NCBI GenBank assembly: GCA_036345935.2
Contig: JADWOT020000001.1
Span: forward strand, 30,137,062 to 30,201,061
From: Taenia hydatigena
Lineage: Eukaryota > Platyhelminthes > Cestoda > Cyclophyllidea > Taeniidae
Reading direction: 5' to 3'
DNA: 64,000 bases
Every line of letters starts with the position of its first letter. The stretch's first letter is position 1. The notes below the pieces were generated by a model. That model was not told the DNA's origin. It was given only the letters and a program-made list of their open reading frames with translations, and ran no database searches. Below are positions 32,725-43,194 of this stretch, piece by piece. A program made the position numbers and the translations under genes.

Positions 32725-34130
32725 CTATTACGAAAACGGACAAAAAAATGCACAATAACATTTATAAATATAGTGAATACTTATTAGCAAGAAAATAATA
32801 ATGATTAGTTGTCACGTCCTTAGAAACTTTAGAACTCCTCCCAACAAAATCTATCGTCATTAGAAAGCAAACAAATTACAAATCGCCAAAACAATCTTAA
32901 CTTATCGCTTCAAGTGCCATACAGCGAAAGGTGTACGTGAGTAGGCATCGTAGTTGGAAGGCAAAACGTCCTAACAACCATATTATGAGACTTTTCCGTT
33001 TACTTTACCAAACTTACAAGTCCCTTCATCAAATTGGACCTCATTCATCAAAACTCATTCTTACTAAAATAACAAACCGCTTAAAAACAGCCAAAGCAAT
33101 CGTACCTAATCCAAAGAAGTGTTTTGCAGTAAAAAATTCAACGCAATCAGGGAGTGCAAATAGAAAACAAAAAGTTGTGACAGCAACTGCACCTATTTCT
33201 GAAACGGTTAGTCTAACAAATAAACTGAGAAATAAAGCAAAAGCATGTATCTACACACACTCATAAAATGGGTGCTTAATCTCAAGAAACCACCAAGCAA
33301 GTAATTGCCAAGCACTTCGTAGGGTTTTAGCACCTCTCCACAAAATTACGCCTCATTACTCAAATTCAAATGTCATCAAAAAACAAACAACCCCACAATC
33401 TGCTGCAACAGTCGCAATTTATCTCCGCACACCGAAAAATGCACACGAGGAGACCTTGCAGTTGAAAAGTAGCCGTCAACATTCACATTAAGAGGCATTT
33501 CCTTCTACCCCAACAAGTATGTGCATAAAAGAAGAATGTTGACATTTAAAGTACCTCACAACAACTGACTAACTAAAAATACTCGAAAGGTACTCAATAC
33601 TTACCGGGCTCCCAACTTTTGGCAGCGAGTAAAGGCCCATTATTCCACAAAAATTAGCCCCAGAAACGCGCACCACTTACGCAAGTCGCGCACAATTCTG
33701 GCTAATTAGTTCAAAGTTCGTCCGGTAAAACAAACAAGATTTAGATTTTTATGTATTTTCGATGGAACCATAATTACGACAAATACCAACAGTTTTGGCT
33801 TTTGTGTATAATTTGAGTAGCGAACGTACTAATGGCAATTTACAAAGCGCACTAAATGAGAAAGTTGCTATTATATATATCAGTAATGTAAATGCATAGT
33901 GATGCTGTTAGGTTTGCCAACAAGTCGTAAGAGTGGTTCAAACGACAACGATGAATGTCATTTTGTCAATCAGTTGTGCACGTCAATTCACTTAAGCATG
34001 TTTTGTAGCAAAGTTCACATTCAAAACGAATAGACGCGTGGCTCAATTGGAGCAATGGACTGACCTCACTCACATTGTCTTGCAGGTGTCGTTCACCTTC
34101 ACAAAAGATGATGATGTTATGAAAGGTTCA

Positions 34131-35269
34131 TAGGGATGCAAAACTACTGCTATTGACAGGGGCGGCGATTTTGAACCAATTGCATTGTGTTTTGCTTCGT
34201 TACGGCGATGGTGGCGGGGAGATAGGGTGTCTGATTTTCTGCAAGACTTTGTATGGATGGCTCCGACATGTGGAGCTTCTTCTTCATGACCTCGCTTTTA
34301 TGGCTTTGGTCTGACGAGCACTGCAATCATGTCGTGCAATCCCACTGCAAGAGCAATGAGTCTGTCTTGTCAGTGTCTGGATTGGTCAAAGGGTGGCGCA
34401 TTGACGACTGTCGAGGAAGATTATCGTAGCAATAGAGGTGAATTGTCTTCGTCGCCACTTCCATCGGCGACGACCCGTTGTCTGCTTTGTCGATGTCCGC
34501 ATGTACGTTGGATGGCTATTTCAAATCGTATCCCACCTGTTCTATGCCTACTTCTTTTTTCATATTCTTTATCTCTTTACCGTACTTCTTGCTTTCCTTA
34601 TTCTTCTCTCTCTTTCTCGTGCATTGTTGGCATCACATTACTAAGTCACCGACGTAGTATTTGCAGTGAATGTTTTCGTAGACTTATTTAGCGACTGTTT
34701 TGTGTGAGGGGGAGCGGAGGAGGAGGAGAAGGAGAAAGGCGGCTGGGAGTTGACTTGCGCTACGACGTGTCACTCTGATGGCAGGATTGTGCGGTTGGTA
34801 CAACCCACGTATCATCATTCTATGTTCGCCCTGAAGAAGAGTAGGAAGGAAAAGGAAGACGGGGAGATGCGATAGAATGGCAAAGTTTGTCTTAAAGCTG
34901 CGGCATCGTTAACGTGGGCAGGATGTTAAGTGGGTGATTATTTTTCTATCGCTTTACCCCTCCCTGATTCGAGGGTAGCGATGATATTTTCCTGTTTGTA
35001 TTTCTACTCTGCGTAGAGTTCGAGTGTGGACGACGAAATGGGTAAGGCCAGGTCAGCGTTGGTGCCGACAATGATGGTAGTCGTAGTGTCGGCATCTAAT
35101 CCTGCTAGTTGGGTGCAAGCTCAATAGTGCGAAGCCTTGGTGCTCCTTCATTCCACACCGTCGACGTCGGATGTGGGCACGGGATGAAGTCTTGGATTTG
35201 TAAAGGTGTAGGCGAGAGGAAGAAGTGGAGAGTAGTGAAGTTGTGAGCTGCACAGAAGTGAGAGGGTGA
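34131..35269. other. Spacer at the centre of the A/C palindrome
   Basis: The ends of this spacer belong to neither copy. A plus-strand open run of 120 residues at 34329-34691 includes a Cys/Ser-rich N-terminal part and a hydrophobic, aromatic stretch; it has no recognised motif. A GGA/GAA-rich patch lies at 34705-34740. Minus-strand runs at 35053-35357 overlap each other and are probably chance. Confidence 0.35.
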
Positions 35270-35722
35270 TCTGGGTAATGCGAAATCTAAGAGCTGAATT
35301 GAAGGGTCTTTGTGGATCATGTCCAATGGTAATGAAATGAAAGGCGTGAAGGAACAAAAGTCAAAGATAAGGTGTAAGGTGATGCAGTCATCGGTAAAAG
35401 GTATTCCAGCAACTCATTTTCACCTGTGTGTTGAATACATGCATTCTACCCTGATATTTGCCTTCTTTTGCCTTCAAGGGAGACTTCGAACCCCACAATA
35501 AGGCGATGGCTTGGAAGTGGGATTATGAGGAGGAGGATAGGGATGAGGAACCGCATTGACAAAGTCACAAGAGTGCGATTCTTAGCCGTAACATTATCTG
35601 TGGCGCATTAAACATGCTTCATACTCTCTTAGCCTTCTCATGTCTCCTGACAGAGGGAATCAAAAGCCTACATCATTCCACACAAAAGGAAATCCTGTTG
35701 GATTGCTGAAGGTGATAGACAC

Positions 35723-35862
35723 CTGCAAGATAATGTGAGTGAGGTCAGTCCAATACTCCAATTGAGCAACGCGTCTATTCGCTTTAGATGAGAACTTTGC
35801 TATAAAACACATGCTTAAAGTAGATCGAGGCGTACAACTGATTACCAAAATGACATCGACCA
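35723..35862 (-). CDS. Conserved exon (AKF..NRRVAQLE..DLTHI), copy A
   Basis: A 140-bp minus-strand exon between an acceptor (CAAATAACAG) and a donor (TTGCAG/GTGTCT), open throughout. It encodes VDVILVISC, then TLSMCFIAKFSSKANRRVAQ and LEYWTDLTHIILQ. Copy B keeps the same edges, length and frame; copy C (plus strand near 33.96-34.09 kb) has small deletions that break and then restore the frame and has lost the acceptor AG. Keeping the peptide core in A and B is evidence for real coding. I do not recognise the protein. It is on the strand opposite to the other small exons of the locus, so it may belong to a separate, divergently transcribed gene. Confidence 0.45.
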
Positions 35863-36059
35863 CTGTTATTTGAACTACTTTTACGCTTTGCTGACTAACT
35901 TTACAATATCTCTATTGCGCATTTATTATACTGACATAACTTGCAAATAGATATTAGTTCGTTTGCTACCTGAATTATACGCGAAAGTCAAGACTGTTAG
36001 CATTTGTCGTATTTATGGTCTCAACAAGAATACATAAAAATTTAAAGCCTGTTTGTTTT

Positions 36060-36181
36060 ACCGGACGAACTTTGAACTGATTGGCCAGGCTTGTGCACGA
36101 CTTGCGTAAGTGGTGTGCGTTTTCAGGGATAATTTTTCTGGATTAATGCGCCTTTATCCGCTGCCAAAAGTCGGGAACCCG
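36060..36181 (+). CDS. Candidate exon (..NFSGLMRLYPLPKVG..), copy A
   Basis: The plus strand reads YRTNFELIGQACARLA, a stop, and then FRDNFSGLMRLYPLPKVGNP up to a GTAGGT donor. Copy B is open through the whole stretch (48699 onward) with a GTAAGT donor at the same place; copy C has changes in both parts. An acceptor-like TTTTCAG lies at 36126 in copy A only. The stop makes copy A doubtful unless the exon starts after it. No family recognised. Confidence 0.35.
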
Positions 36182-36436
36182 GTAGGTATTGAGTATATAT
36201 TTGTTGTTTTTCGTTATTTAGTTGTTGTGAGGTACTTTGAATGTCGATTTGCTTCCTTTATACACATACTTGTCGGGGTGGACGCAAATGCCTCCCAATG
36301 TGACTGTTGACGGTTACTTGTCGGCTGCAAGGTCTCCTCATGTGCATTTTTTGCTGTGTAGCGATAAATTGAGGCTGTCGCAGTAGATTGCGGGGCTGTT
36401 TGTTTCGTAGTGACGTTAGAGTTTGAGTAATGAGGC

Positions 36437-36721
36437 GTGATTTTGTGGAGAGGTGCTAAAACCCTACCAAATGCTTGGCAATTACTTGCTTGGTGGTTTC
36501 TTGCGACTGGGCATCAATTTTATGAATGTGTGTCGATGTATGCTTTTGCTTTCTTGATCCGTTTATTTGTTAGACCAACCGTTTCAGAAATAGCTGCAGT
36601 TGGTGCAATAACTTTTTGTTTCCCATTTGCATTGCCTAATCACGTTGATTTTTTTACTGCAAAACACTTCTTTGGATTGAGTACGATTCCATTGGCTGTT
36701 TTCAAGTGGTTTGTTAAGTAA
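36437..36721 (+). CDS. Hydrophobic open frame, copy A only
   Basis: Open for 94 residues with strong membrane character: WQLLAWWFLATGHQF, then a Phe/Ile-rich segment and FPFALPNHVDFF. Copy C is open over most of it with one stop, but copy B is frameshifted. The TGHQ run recalls GPI ethanolamine-phosphate transferases but is not conserved in the other copies (KHPF, THFI), so I do not assign it. Confidence 0.25.
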   Translation: MILWRGAKTLPNAWQLLAWWFLATGHQFYECVSMYAFAFLIRLFVRPTVSEIAAVGAITFCFPFALPNHVDFFTAKHFFGLSTIPLAVFKWFVK

Positions 36722-37042
36722 AAATGAGTTTTAATGAATAAAATCCAATTTGATAAAGGGTTATGTAAACGCAAAAGCCTCATAATGTGGCTGTTAGGAC
36801 GTTTTGTTTTCCAACTGCGATGCCTGCTCACGTACATTTTTCGCCGTATGACACCTTGAGCAATATGTTAAGGTTGTTTTGGCAATTTATGATTTGTTTG
36901 CTTTCTAATGGCGATAGATTTTGTTGGAAGGGGTTTTAACGTTGCTAAGGCCGTGGCAACTAATCATTATCATTTTCTCGCTGATAAGTATTCACTATAT
37001 TTATAAATGTTATTGTGCATTTTTTGTCCGTTTTCGTGATAG

Positions 37043-37118
37043 AATAGATACTGAAGAGGAAGTTGCAGCAGCAATGAGTGCGAGTCTTGCCTTCGCTATC
37101 ACTCCACATATTTCTCAG
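37043..37118 (+). CDS. Acidic helical exon (IDTEEE..SASLAF..HISQ), copy A
   Basis: A 76-bp exon with acceptor GTGATAG and donor CAG/GTAAG, both preserved in copies B and C. It encodes DTEEEVAAAMSASLAFAITP and HISQ. The pattern of acidic residues followed by alternating Ala/Met and Ser is like a ubiquitin-interacting motif (E-E-E-x-x-x-x-A-x-x-x-S), but the match is weak and only suggestive. Length differences among copies are +3 and +18 bp, all in frame. It ends in phase 0 and the next conserved exon starts in phase 0, so they can be joined. Confidence 0.5.
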
Positions 37119-37647
37119 GTAAGATTGGATTGTGCTTAATGAGTTGTTGCTGCCCCTTTTGTGTGCAGCAATGGAATCAATGTGCGTTCATATGTTGGGT
37201 GGGGAAGTGCTTTTCTCCTTTACCTGCTTTACCTGCGCTATTTTCATTACTGTGATATGAGTGTTGTTGGAGCACATATGGATGGCGGAGGAGTGAGTGT
37301 GGGCAGGACCAGGGTTGTTTGTTGTGTTGATGTGATTATTGCTGTGAAACATGTTGTGTAGAGGGCCTCGGTGATGGATTAATGGTAGGTTGCTCAGCTT
37401 TGACGGCATGAGTTGGTGTGTGAGTGAGGTAAACGCAGTAGGGGTAGGAGCGGAGGAAGAAGAAGTTGCTAGTGGGAAGCTTTGGCATCACTACGCAGAC
37501 TACACTTTGTAGCATTCTTAAGTGTTTGCTTGTTGAGTTGTTTGTTTCTTTTTTCCTATCAGTAGCTGTATTAGTGTATGTTGGCTTTGCAGCGCATTGG
37601 AGCCTCACACATAGGTCTTTCCGTTTTTTGGTTTTTTTCCTTTTCAG

Positions 37648-37710
37648 ATGCTACAAACTTATCTTGGTGGTTGTGATGGTGAAGTAACATGTGATGAGTG
37701 TGTGGATTGA
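37648..37710 (+). CDS. Small conserved exon, copy A version
   Basis: Acceptor TCCTTTTCAG, then MLQTYLGGCDGEVTCDECVD and a TGA. The final Trp of the other copies is lost because a GAA TGG TAG has become GAT TGA TAG; the protein would still end at the same place. Confidence 0.5.
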   Translation: MLQTYLGGCDGEVTCDECVD

Positions 37711-37741
37711 TAGGTAATGCAGGATGTTGGAGTGATTCGCG

Positions 37742-37945
37742 GTGGCGGTGCCGGGGGCTTTTCCGTCTGGATTGTGCGATGCGGCTGTCGGCATGGGCGA
37801 TACGGTCTACTACTGCTACTACTACTACGACGACGAATGGAAGCGCCATGGGCCGGAGCTCAGTGGTGGCAACTGCGGCATATTTTGCTTCCGTAGGTAC
37901 GGAAATGTTTTTGCTGTGGGAGGGTGGAGGTTAATTTGTTGCTGA
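37742..37945 (+). CDS. VYYC / EWKR..GGN reading frame, copy A
   Basis: Open for 67 residues: LCDAAVGMGDTVYYCYYYYD, then DEWKRHGPELSGGNCGIFCF and YGNVFAVGGWRLICC before the stop. Copy B has the same frame and same stop, with a 41-residue in-frame insertion after VYYCYY. Conservation of frame in both copies suggests coding, but no family is recognised and an exon start is not defined. Confidence 0.4.
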   Translation: MAVPGAFPSGLCDAAVGMGDTVYYCYYYYDDEWKRHGPELSGGNCGIFCFRRYGNVFAVGGWRLICC

Positions 37946-38120
37946 CTGTATAGGTGATGGGTAGTGGTACATCATCTCAGAGGAGGTAAGTGAGTAGGTC
38001 TCCACTGTTGGGTGTGTTGTGTGCGAACCATTGGGGAAGGGGAGGGGGACGGCTGTCGTGCTACTCCCACTGCAACTGCGAATCAGCCTTATGAGTGAGA
38101 ATGGATGGAAAAGGAGTTGA

Positions 38121-38474
38121 AAAAGAGGGAGTGGGAAGGACGGTGTAGGGAGCATCTGGGGTAGAAAGCTGAGGCGGTTTCTGACCTCATCTGGACTAAT
38201 TACTATCGGGGTTGGAATTGGGGTGGGTTGTGGCTTGTACGCTGTGGCGTGTCACTTGGGTGGATTCGTGGTGGTTTTCCGTGTCGGCATGGGGATTGGG
38301 TGTGGCCTTGCTGATCTGTGCTTTGATCTTAGGAGGAGAGTGGGTAACCATTGCCACCTTACGGCCATTTCTCAGTGTTTCAGGTGTGATACTCTCGGCA
38401 CACGTGGAGGATGGGGAGATGGTGGGTACTCCACGGCATATCAACGGTTGGTGGACGCAGATGGATCGACTTAA
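38121..38474 (+). CDS. MIC10-like: MIC10-like MICOS subunit domain, copy A
   Basis: The frame open from 38121 to the stop at 38472 contains WGRKLRRFLTSSGL, then ITIGVGIGVGCGLYAVACHL and VGMGIGCGLADLCFDL. This matches MIC10, whose short protein has GRKWDRCL, a first membrane segment IGTGFGLG and a second with GSGMGLGMAYSNC. The glycine motifs (G-x-G-x-G-x-G and G-M-G-x-G) fall at the same spacing without a gap, and the GRK-x-x-R-x-L lead is also kept. MIC10 oligomerises through these glycine motifs to bend the inner mitochondrial membrane at crista junctions. There is no ATG in the frame upstream of GRK, so an upstream exon would be needed. The frame runs 45 residues past the domain. A 143-residue overlapping frame (38212-38643) is probably a shadow. 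Confidence 0.6.
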   Translation, partial: KRGSGKDGVGSIWGRKLRRFLTSSGLITIGVGIGVGCGLYAVACHLGGFVVVFRVGMGIGCGLADLCFDLRRRVGNHCHLTAISQCFRCDTLGTRGGWGDGGYSTAYQRLVDADGST

Positions 38475-39264
38475 GGGGCGACCCAGCCTTTCTACGCTTT
38501 GCCCTCTCCACTGTGTCCTGTTTCCGCCAATGCCACTGGTGAATATCACCGGTGAGGACATTCGTCTCGCCTTTCTGCAACACGTGGCGACACAAGAGCT
38601 TCAAGTTATTACAGACTCACTGCGGATAATGTGTTTTCTGTAGGTTTAAAAGTCAAATCATCCATATCAAGTGTCGTGTCTTTGTTGGATTCATGCAAAG
38701 TCTCTATGCAGTTGAATTGCTCATTGAAATGCAAGCACTATCGTGACTTATGCAGGTAACCAAAACCAAACCAAGGGTGATGTGCTTGTAGCAGGTTATA
38801 TCAATGTTTATTCAAAATAGGGGTTTGCCCTGCGAGAAAACACGGCTGTTAAGGTGTTGTTTTTTGAAGTTATCGGGTTCCTTGTATCCTGAAAAGGTAG
38901 AAAGTGTTGGAGGAAAAGATGGAAATGTATTTTGCAACCTTAGGGTACTAGCAGCAGTCAGTATTTGCGGTTGAACTAATGGTTGGAAAGGCTTAAACGC
39001 ATCTAAGGTTGTAAATGTTAATCTTACCGACTGTAATCAGGGAGAGAACGCTGGTTCCTCACTAATGCGAAAGCCTAAGTTGGCATTAGAGAGGGCGGAT
39101 CGGTGGACACTCTTGAAAGACTGTTGCCTTCACTTCAAAAGTCGTTGGAAGAGGAAGTGTGGCGATTAGGTGCTGTTCAGAGCGATTGAGTCGGTCCTTC
39201 GCAGTAGCAAGGACGATGCTTTAAAATGTGCATGTTTCATAGTCATTGATGAAGACTGTTTCAG

Positions 39265-39336
39265 GGACTGGTCGGGTGCATTCGACAAAGTTGTGACTAT
39301 GGCAGTGAAGGAAACAAATTATCTGGCAGAAATGTG
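39265..39336 (+). CDS. Short C-terminal exon (VVTMAVKETNYLAEM), copy A
   Basis: After an acceptor GACTGTTTCAG the plus strand reads DWSGAFDKVVTMAVKETNYL and AEM, then a stop. Copy B has the same acceptor and reads EWSVTFEKVVTMAVKETNYL and AEM with conservative changes (Asp/Glu twice) and a synonymous Lys codon change. This pattern suggests a terminal coding exon. The family is not recognised. Confidence 0.4.
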
Positions 39337-39662
39337 AAAATGTGTCTGATTTGGCTCCACATGAGTGTGTGACGAGGGTGGCTCTGATTACAGCCCGTGC
39401 TTAAGTAATGCTTTAGCCTCGATTTTCTAAAGTGGATTTTTGTAAAAACGAAACGGTTGGAATGATGCGTAGGTAGTGGGATGGAAATGTCAGTCATGGA
39501 ATAATATTTTGTGCTCGTTTATGCGGACTTACATAGGGTAGTGGTGGGGACGTAGATTTGGTTGGAATGAGCCTCTTTTTTGGGTATTGGGAAGATGTGG
39601 AAGAGGATGGGAAAGTAGTGGTGTGTTTGAAGTGATGGAAATGGCATCTTTTGCACTTGTAG

Positions 39663-39713
39663 CGAGACGGGCGGCATGAATGTGTCACGGAGTGGCCTTG
39701 TGGACACATTCAG
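39663..39713 (+). CDS. 51-bp mini-exon candidate (HECVTEWPCGHIQ), copy A
   Basis: Bounded by an acceptor TTTTGCACTTGTAG and a donor CAG/GTGAAT, it encodes exactly 17 codons, RDGRHECVTEWPCGHIQ. Copy B has the same edges and length and reads GAKQHECVTEWPRGHIE. Length divisible by three lets it be skipped without changing frame. The role is unknown. Confidence 0.4.
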
Positions 39714-39849
39714 GTGAATGCTCGAACCAATTTGGGGTTCGTACGGGTGGTGGTGCTGGTGGCGGCGGTAGTGCCGGGGATAGATCCTCCCTCAACGATC
39801 TATGGCTTTAATGGGCAGTCTTTAGGCGCTGTTTACCGACTCACTCGCT

Positions 39850-40250
39850 AACTCACCCACCCAGCAACTCACCCGTCAGCCCATGCTTTGCTCGATGTGG
39901 TCGAGGACATAGGATGTTTGGAAGAGGTGATTGAAAGTACCCTCTCGTCTGTGCAGAAAACCACACGTGAATTTGTTCCCCTGCCCTGCCCTGTCCTACT
40001 CTGCCTTGCCCTCCCGTCTTCCTCTCCCTTCTGCTGCCAACATTGCTGCTGCTGCTCCTCCTCCTTATAGTAATGCGAATACTTCCATTATTATTGCTGC
40101 TACCATTGATAAAGCTAAACTACTGCTACTGTTGAAAACAGTAAAGGCGCCCTCCTTCCTTCCTCCCTTTGCATATGCAGGATGTGTTGGATATTGAGGA
40201 GTGGGGTAGAGACACCACGCCGCCATTGGATACTGTAGAGTTTATCTAAA
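39850..40250 (+). CDS. Conserved runs DVVEDIGCLEE and DVLDIEEWGRDTTPPLDTVE, copy A
   Basis: Two stretches are protein-like and kept in both copies. The first, after CACCCGTCAG, reads HALLDVVEDIGCLEE. The second, after TTTGCATATGCAG at 40180, reads DVLDIEEWGRDTTPPLDTVE and then meets a stop in copy A. Between them is a Pro/Ala/Cys-rich and Ile-rich stretch. Copy B continues past the second run for another 55 residues. I recognise no family. These may be exons of the same gene as the small exons upstream. Confidence 0.35.
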
Positions 40251-40489
40251 ACCTGTGGAGGAATGGCGACTATCAGTGCTGCATTGCCCTCAACTCCGAG
40301 CATTTACCGTATGTTCATAACCATTCTGCAAAGAATGCATTTCTTGTGTGTTTTGCTGGAACCACGCGCATCTCTAGTGCTACTCGTACAGAAGGCTAGT
40401 TGTGCATCATCCACGTAGTCATTAACAGGAGTGCAAAGTGGATGCATTGCCCTGACTGGTTCTACTGGATGATGATGCATTTTTAACTC

Positions 40490-41125
40490 GCACGATTTCA
40501 GTAGGTGGCAGTTACGCACATTGTAGTCCTCAGTGGAAGTGTTGAAGTCTCGGCTGCGTCTACCTCTCACGAGGGACAAACTTGGTTCGCAGGCTAGCCG
40601 TCCTCGGCGCAGATACTTGTAACGTCTAAAAACCTCTTGATGGTTTCGATTTCGCCGTCATACATCTCGCCGTGGACTTCTGAGTTGGTCTGCGTCTGGT
40701 ATAAGTCATCAGCTGCACCCTTCTACTTATGTGCTTATAAGTAGTTGGTGTTTTGGACTCATCCTGAGTAGGAATGTGGTTATTTGGTCAAATAGGTTTC
40801 TAGATTATTATTTTGAAGTAAATCATCAGCTCTTGTGGCCATTCCTCTGCGAGGTACTGCCGTCCCACACTGTCCTGCCTCTGATTGTGTGAGTGAAGTG
40901 GAGAAACTCTTCTTCCTTGTCCGATGTCTTTGTTCTACTGCGTTTCCCCGACCGCCATCAACTGCATTGGTGTAGGAAGGGCCTACTGCGTCAACATTTT
41001 ACGTATGTGTTCTTTTTCTCTTGACACTCTAACATTCACATCCACGCATTCGATTGGGCTGTTGTCGGGTCCAACAATTCTGGAAGACGCATTGTACTTG
41101 GCGACAACCCCCAAGTTAATTTAAT
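40490..41125 (+). CDS. Terminal block of the locus (..THSIxL..LYLATTxKLI), copy A
   Basis: This includes the FSRWQLRTL stretch (40497-40530, preceded by GATTTCAG) and an open frame of 66 residues at 40924-41124 ending TFTSTHSIGLLSGPTILEDA then LYLATTPKLI and stop. Copies B and C end in the same way (LYLATTNKLI; YLAAVHKLI), with the stop at the same codon. Conservation of frame at the end of three copies points to a real C-terminus. The function is unknown. Confidence 0.4.
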
Positions 41126-41130
41126 CCGTT

Positions 41131-43005
41131 AGCGAAGGTAAGAAGATCGATTTGGAGCCAAGGCGATGGTGGATTGAAAAATGTGGGCGAAGCGGAGATC
41201 TCGGAACTGCTGCATTTGAGGGACTAACCAGATCCACTAGAATCAATTCTGCAATGCTCTCCATGCGTTGTTACCGCTACTACTAATTAAAGTTCGCAGA
41301 CCCATTAGTAGTAGTATTGCCTGACACTAAATATACTACTGCTGAGAGTTAGGCAGACGCTCCTTAATGTGAGCAGTTATCAGGTAGTTGATGTGTTGAA
41401 TTCGATAATAATAATTGTTATTATAATGGGGCAAATTCATGGTCATATCAAATGGGGGAGGAGAAAGCGTCTGTCACGACTGGAAGAAGCCCCTCAACGA
41501 CCAGCAGACCTGCCTAGACTTCTGCTGCAGTAACCACGACTTGCGATGACTCGACCTGCGCTGCTTTAGCCGTTGTAACTCTATTGGCTTTCATGGCTGC
41601 TATGCTTTCGTGACTTTTCTCGTAGGTCCATACAACCAATCACCAGGCGCCTCAGCTACTATGATAATTGCAGCTCTCTGTTTGCGTTCATCAAAAAGGC
41701 TGCTTATTTTCTATCGCAAACTTCATTAAATGCGAAGAATGGTCAGAATGACAATCATCCATCCAGGACTAAAGATGCTAGCATTTGCATTCGTCTTCAC
41801 CGACACAGAAGGGCGTTTACCCCTGTGAGGTGGGTAATCGGAAATCACTGAACTGCAATTATACTTATCGTGGTAAGGAATAAAAGACAGCGCTGTAATG
41901 CTGGATGTGCCTTCAAATCCCCAGTGAGAGACGCTGCTGTTTCGTGCTACACATCTAGCAACACACTATACATTTGTCAGGTAGTTGCCTGATTGGCCAA
42001 AACATTAATACGCCTTACTAAAATCTCATCAAAGAATCTCACCAGTTCTGAGTAACTACTCCTACCCGTAAAAAACCAGGTGGGAATATCGAATGGAGCT
42101 ACTACCTACAACAGATGCCTTACTCGAATATGCAGCCCCACTCATGCCTGAATGATCCACGATTTGGCACAAAGCAATTGTCTTGTGCACCCCATATTTA
42201 CTATCTTTTGAGCATGGTAAATCGTGTAAAGAGAGGCCAGATTACCACCAACGCATGACGAAATAGGCCAGCGAATGAAATCTTGCTTGTCGTGGACGGT
42301 CGTCTCTGTGTGCAATATTGTTGCCTGTTTAAGGCAGATGCATGAAAATCTTAAGTTGTTTCGGCCATGCAACGTGTGTGTGTGTGCACACGAGGCAGGT
42401 AGGCGGGCGGACGAGGGCAAAGAGGAGTGAGGATGGGTAAATTGGCAAGCACTTATTCTCTATGGGGCAGTGCATGCTGTAGAGGTTGAGTGATAGGTCA
42501 TCAGCACAGGCTTACAATTACATACGTAAATGCCTTCCTCCCCTTCCTTTTGTCTTCCTTCCGGAGGGAGAGGAGCGTTGTGGGGATAACGACTTAATGA
42601 CCCTGAGACTAGCCAGTGACGTTCACTCACACCTGAGCGTCATGGAATGACCTTGAGCCTAGCGAATGTCATTCTTCAGTGGTCACTTGCCTCCAGAAGA
42701 GCTGAGCTGTTATTCACAACGAGCATATAAATATTAAAACCTTCTTTAAAAAAACAATAAAGACCGAAGTTCTACAAAAACAAAAAAATACAGTACATAA
42801 GGCATAACAAAAAGACTAAAAATTTCTTATGAAAATGAGTGCGCATAATATAGCCACAGACACCTTGGAGAAGGAGGGTGAGACTTCTCTTTTAGGACCT
42901 ACTGCAGTCTTAGTAGTCCCTGCTTATTTTTACCTAATAGCTGATTGCGACGTGACGTTGGGTAATAATGCACGCGTAAATCCGGTTTGTGGAATTAACT
43001 GATTG
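41131..43005. other. Unique region between copy A and an R0 piece
   Basis: A plus-strand stretch near 41440-41640 reads a Cys-rich run (CHDWKKPLNDQQTCLDFCCS) with a stop soon after; it looks protein-like but is unsupported. A minus-strand run at 42142-42420 has a Cys/His/Leu composition without a motif. A (GT)7 tract is at 42374. A CGGAGGG hairpin-like patch lies near 42560. No gene is convincing. Confidence 0.35.
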
Positions 43006-43009
43006 ACGT

Positions 43010-43135
43010 GTGTGCCTGCCTCTACCTTACAGCAGCAACAGACACGGAGATAGCGGCGATGCAGAAGAAACAACGCTCATAGCCGCCTTCGCGCTACCTC
43101 GTTCATCATGCCATCATGCGCTTTAAGGGAAGGAT
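43010..43135 (+). repeat. R0 dispersed repeat, short central piece
   Basis: Contains the GTGTGTGCCTGCCTCTnCCTTnCAGCAGC block and the CGCTACCTCGTTCATCATGCCATCATG block of R0. Confidence 0.6.
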
Positions 43136-43194
43136 GGTCAAGTGTGGTGAGATGAACGCTAAAGTTTATCTCACGCTCATCGTTTTTTATTCGC

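Larger units (their letters stand above)
31110..34130 (-). repeat. Copy C of the triplicated locus (inverted, internally deleted)
   Basis: The reverse complement is collinear with copy A and copy B from their FYRTNFEL region through the small exons to the conserved terminal block ending in KLI and stop. Relative to A and B it lacks about 2.4 kb between the EWKR..GGN..IFC stretch and the GGTGGCAGTTACGCACAT block (deletion junction near 31800), which removes the MIC10-like domain. Its outer end at about 31110 meets fragment D. Its other end (34.13 kb) faces copy A across about 1.1-1.5 kb of spacer, so A and C form a very large imperfect palindrome. Confidence 0.85.
35270..41130 (+). repeat. Copy A of the triplicated locus (direct)
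   Basis: Collinear with 47.2-53.65 kb (copy B), starting with the GGGTAATnCGAAAnCTAA block near 35275 and ending with the TTGGCGACAACC..AAGTTAATTTAA block near 41120. Copy B carries an extra insertion of about 560 bp near 47.75-48.3 kb; copy A has an extra about 120 bp near 39.06-39.2 kb. Similarity is high enough to align by eye throughout but includes many substitutions and small indels. Confidence 0.85.

Noticed and set aside
36437..36721. TGHQ motif suggesting a GPI ethanolamine-phosphate transferase
   Set aside because: The motif occurs only in copy A; the aligned positions in copies B and C read differently and the frame is broken in B. Chance match.
38212..38643. 143-residue open frame as a separate gene
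   Set aside because: It overlaps the MIC10-like domain in another frame, starts without ATG and has no recognisable motif; kept only as a finding about overlapping frames.
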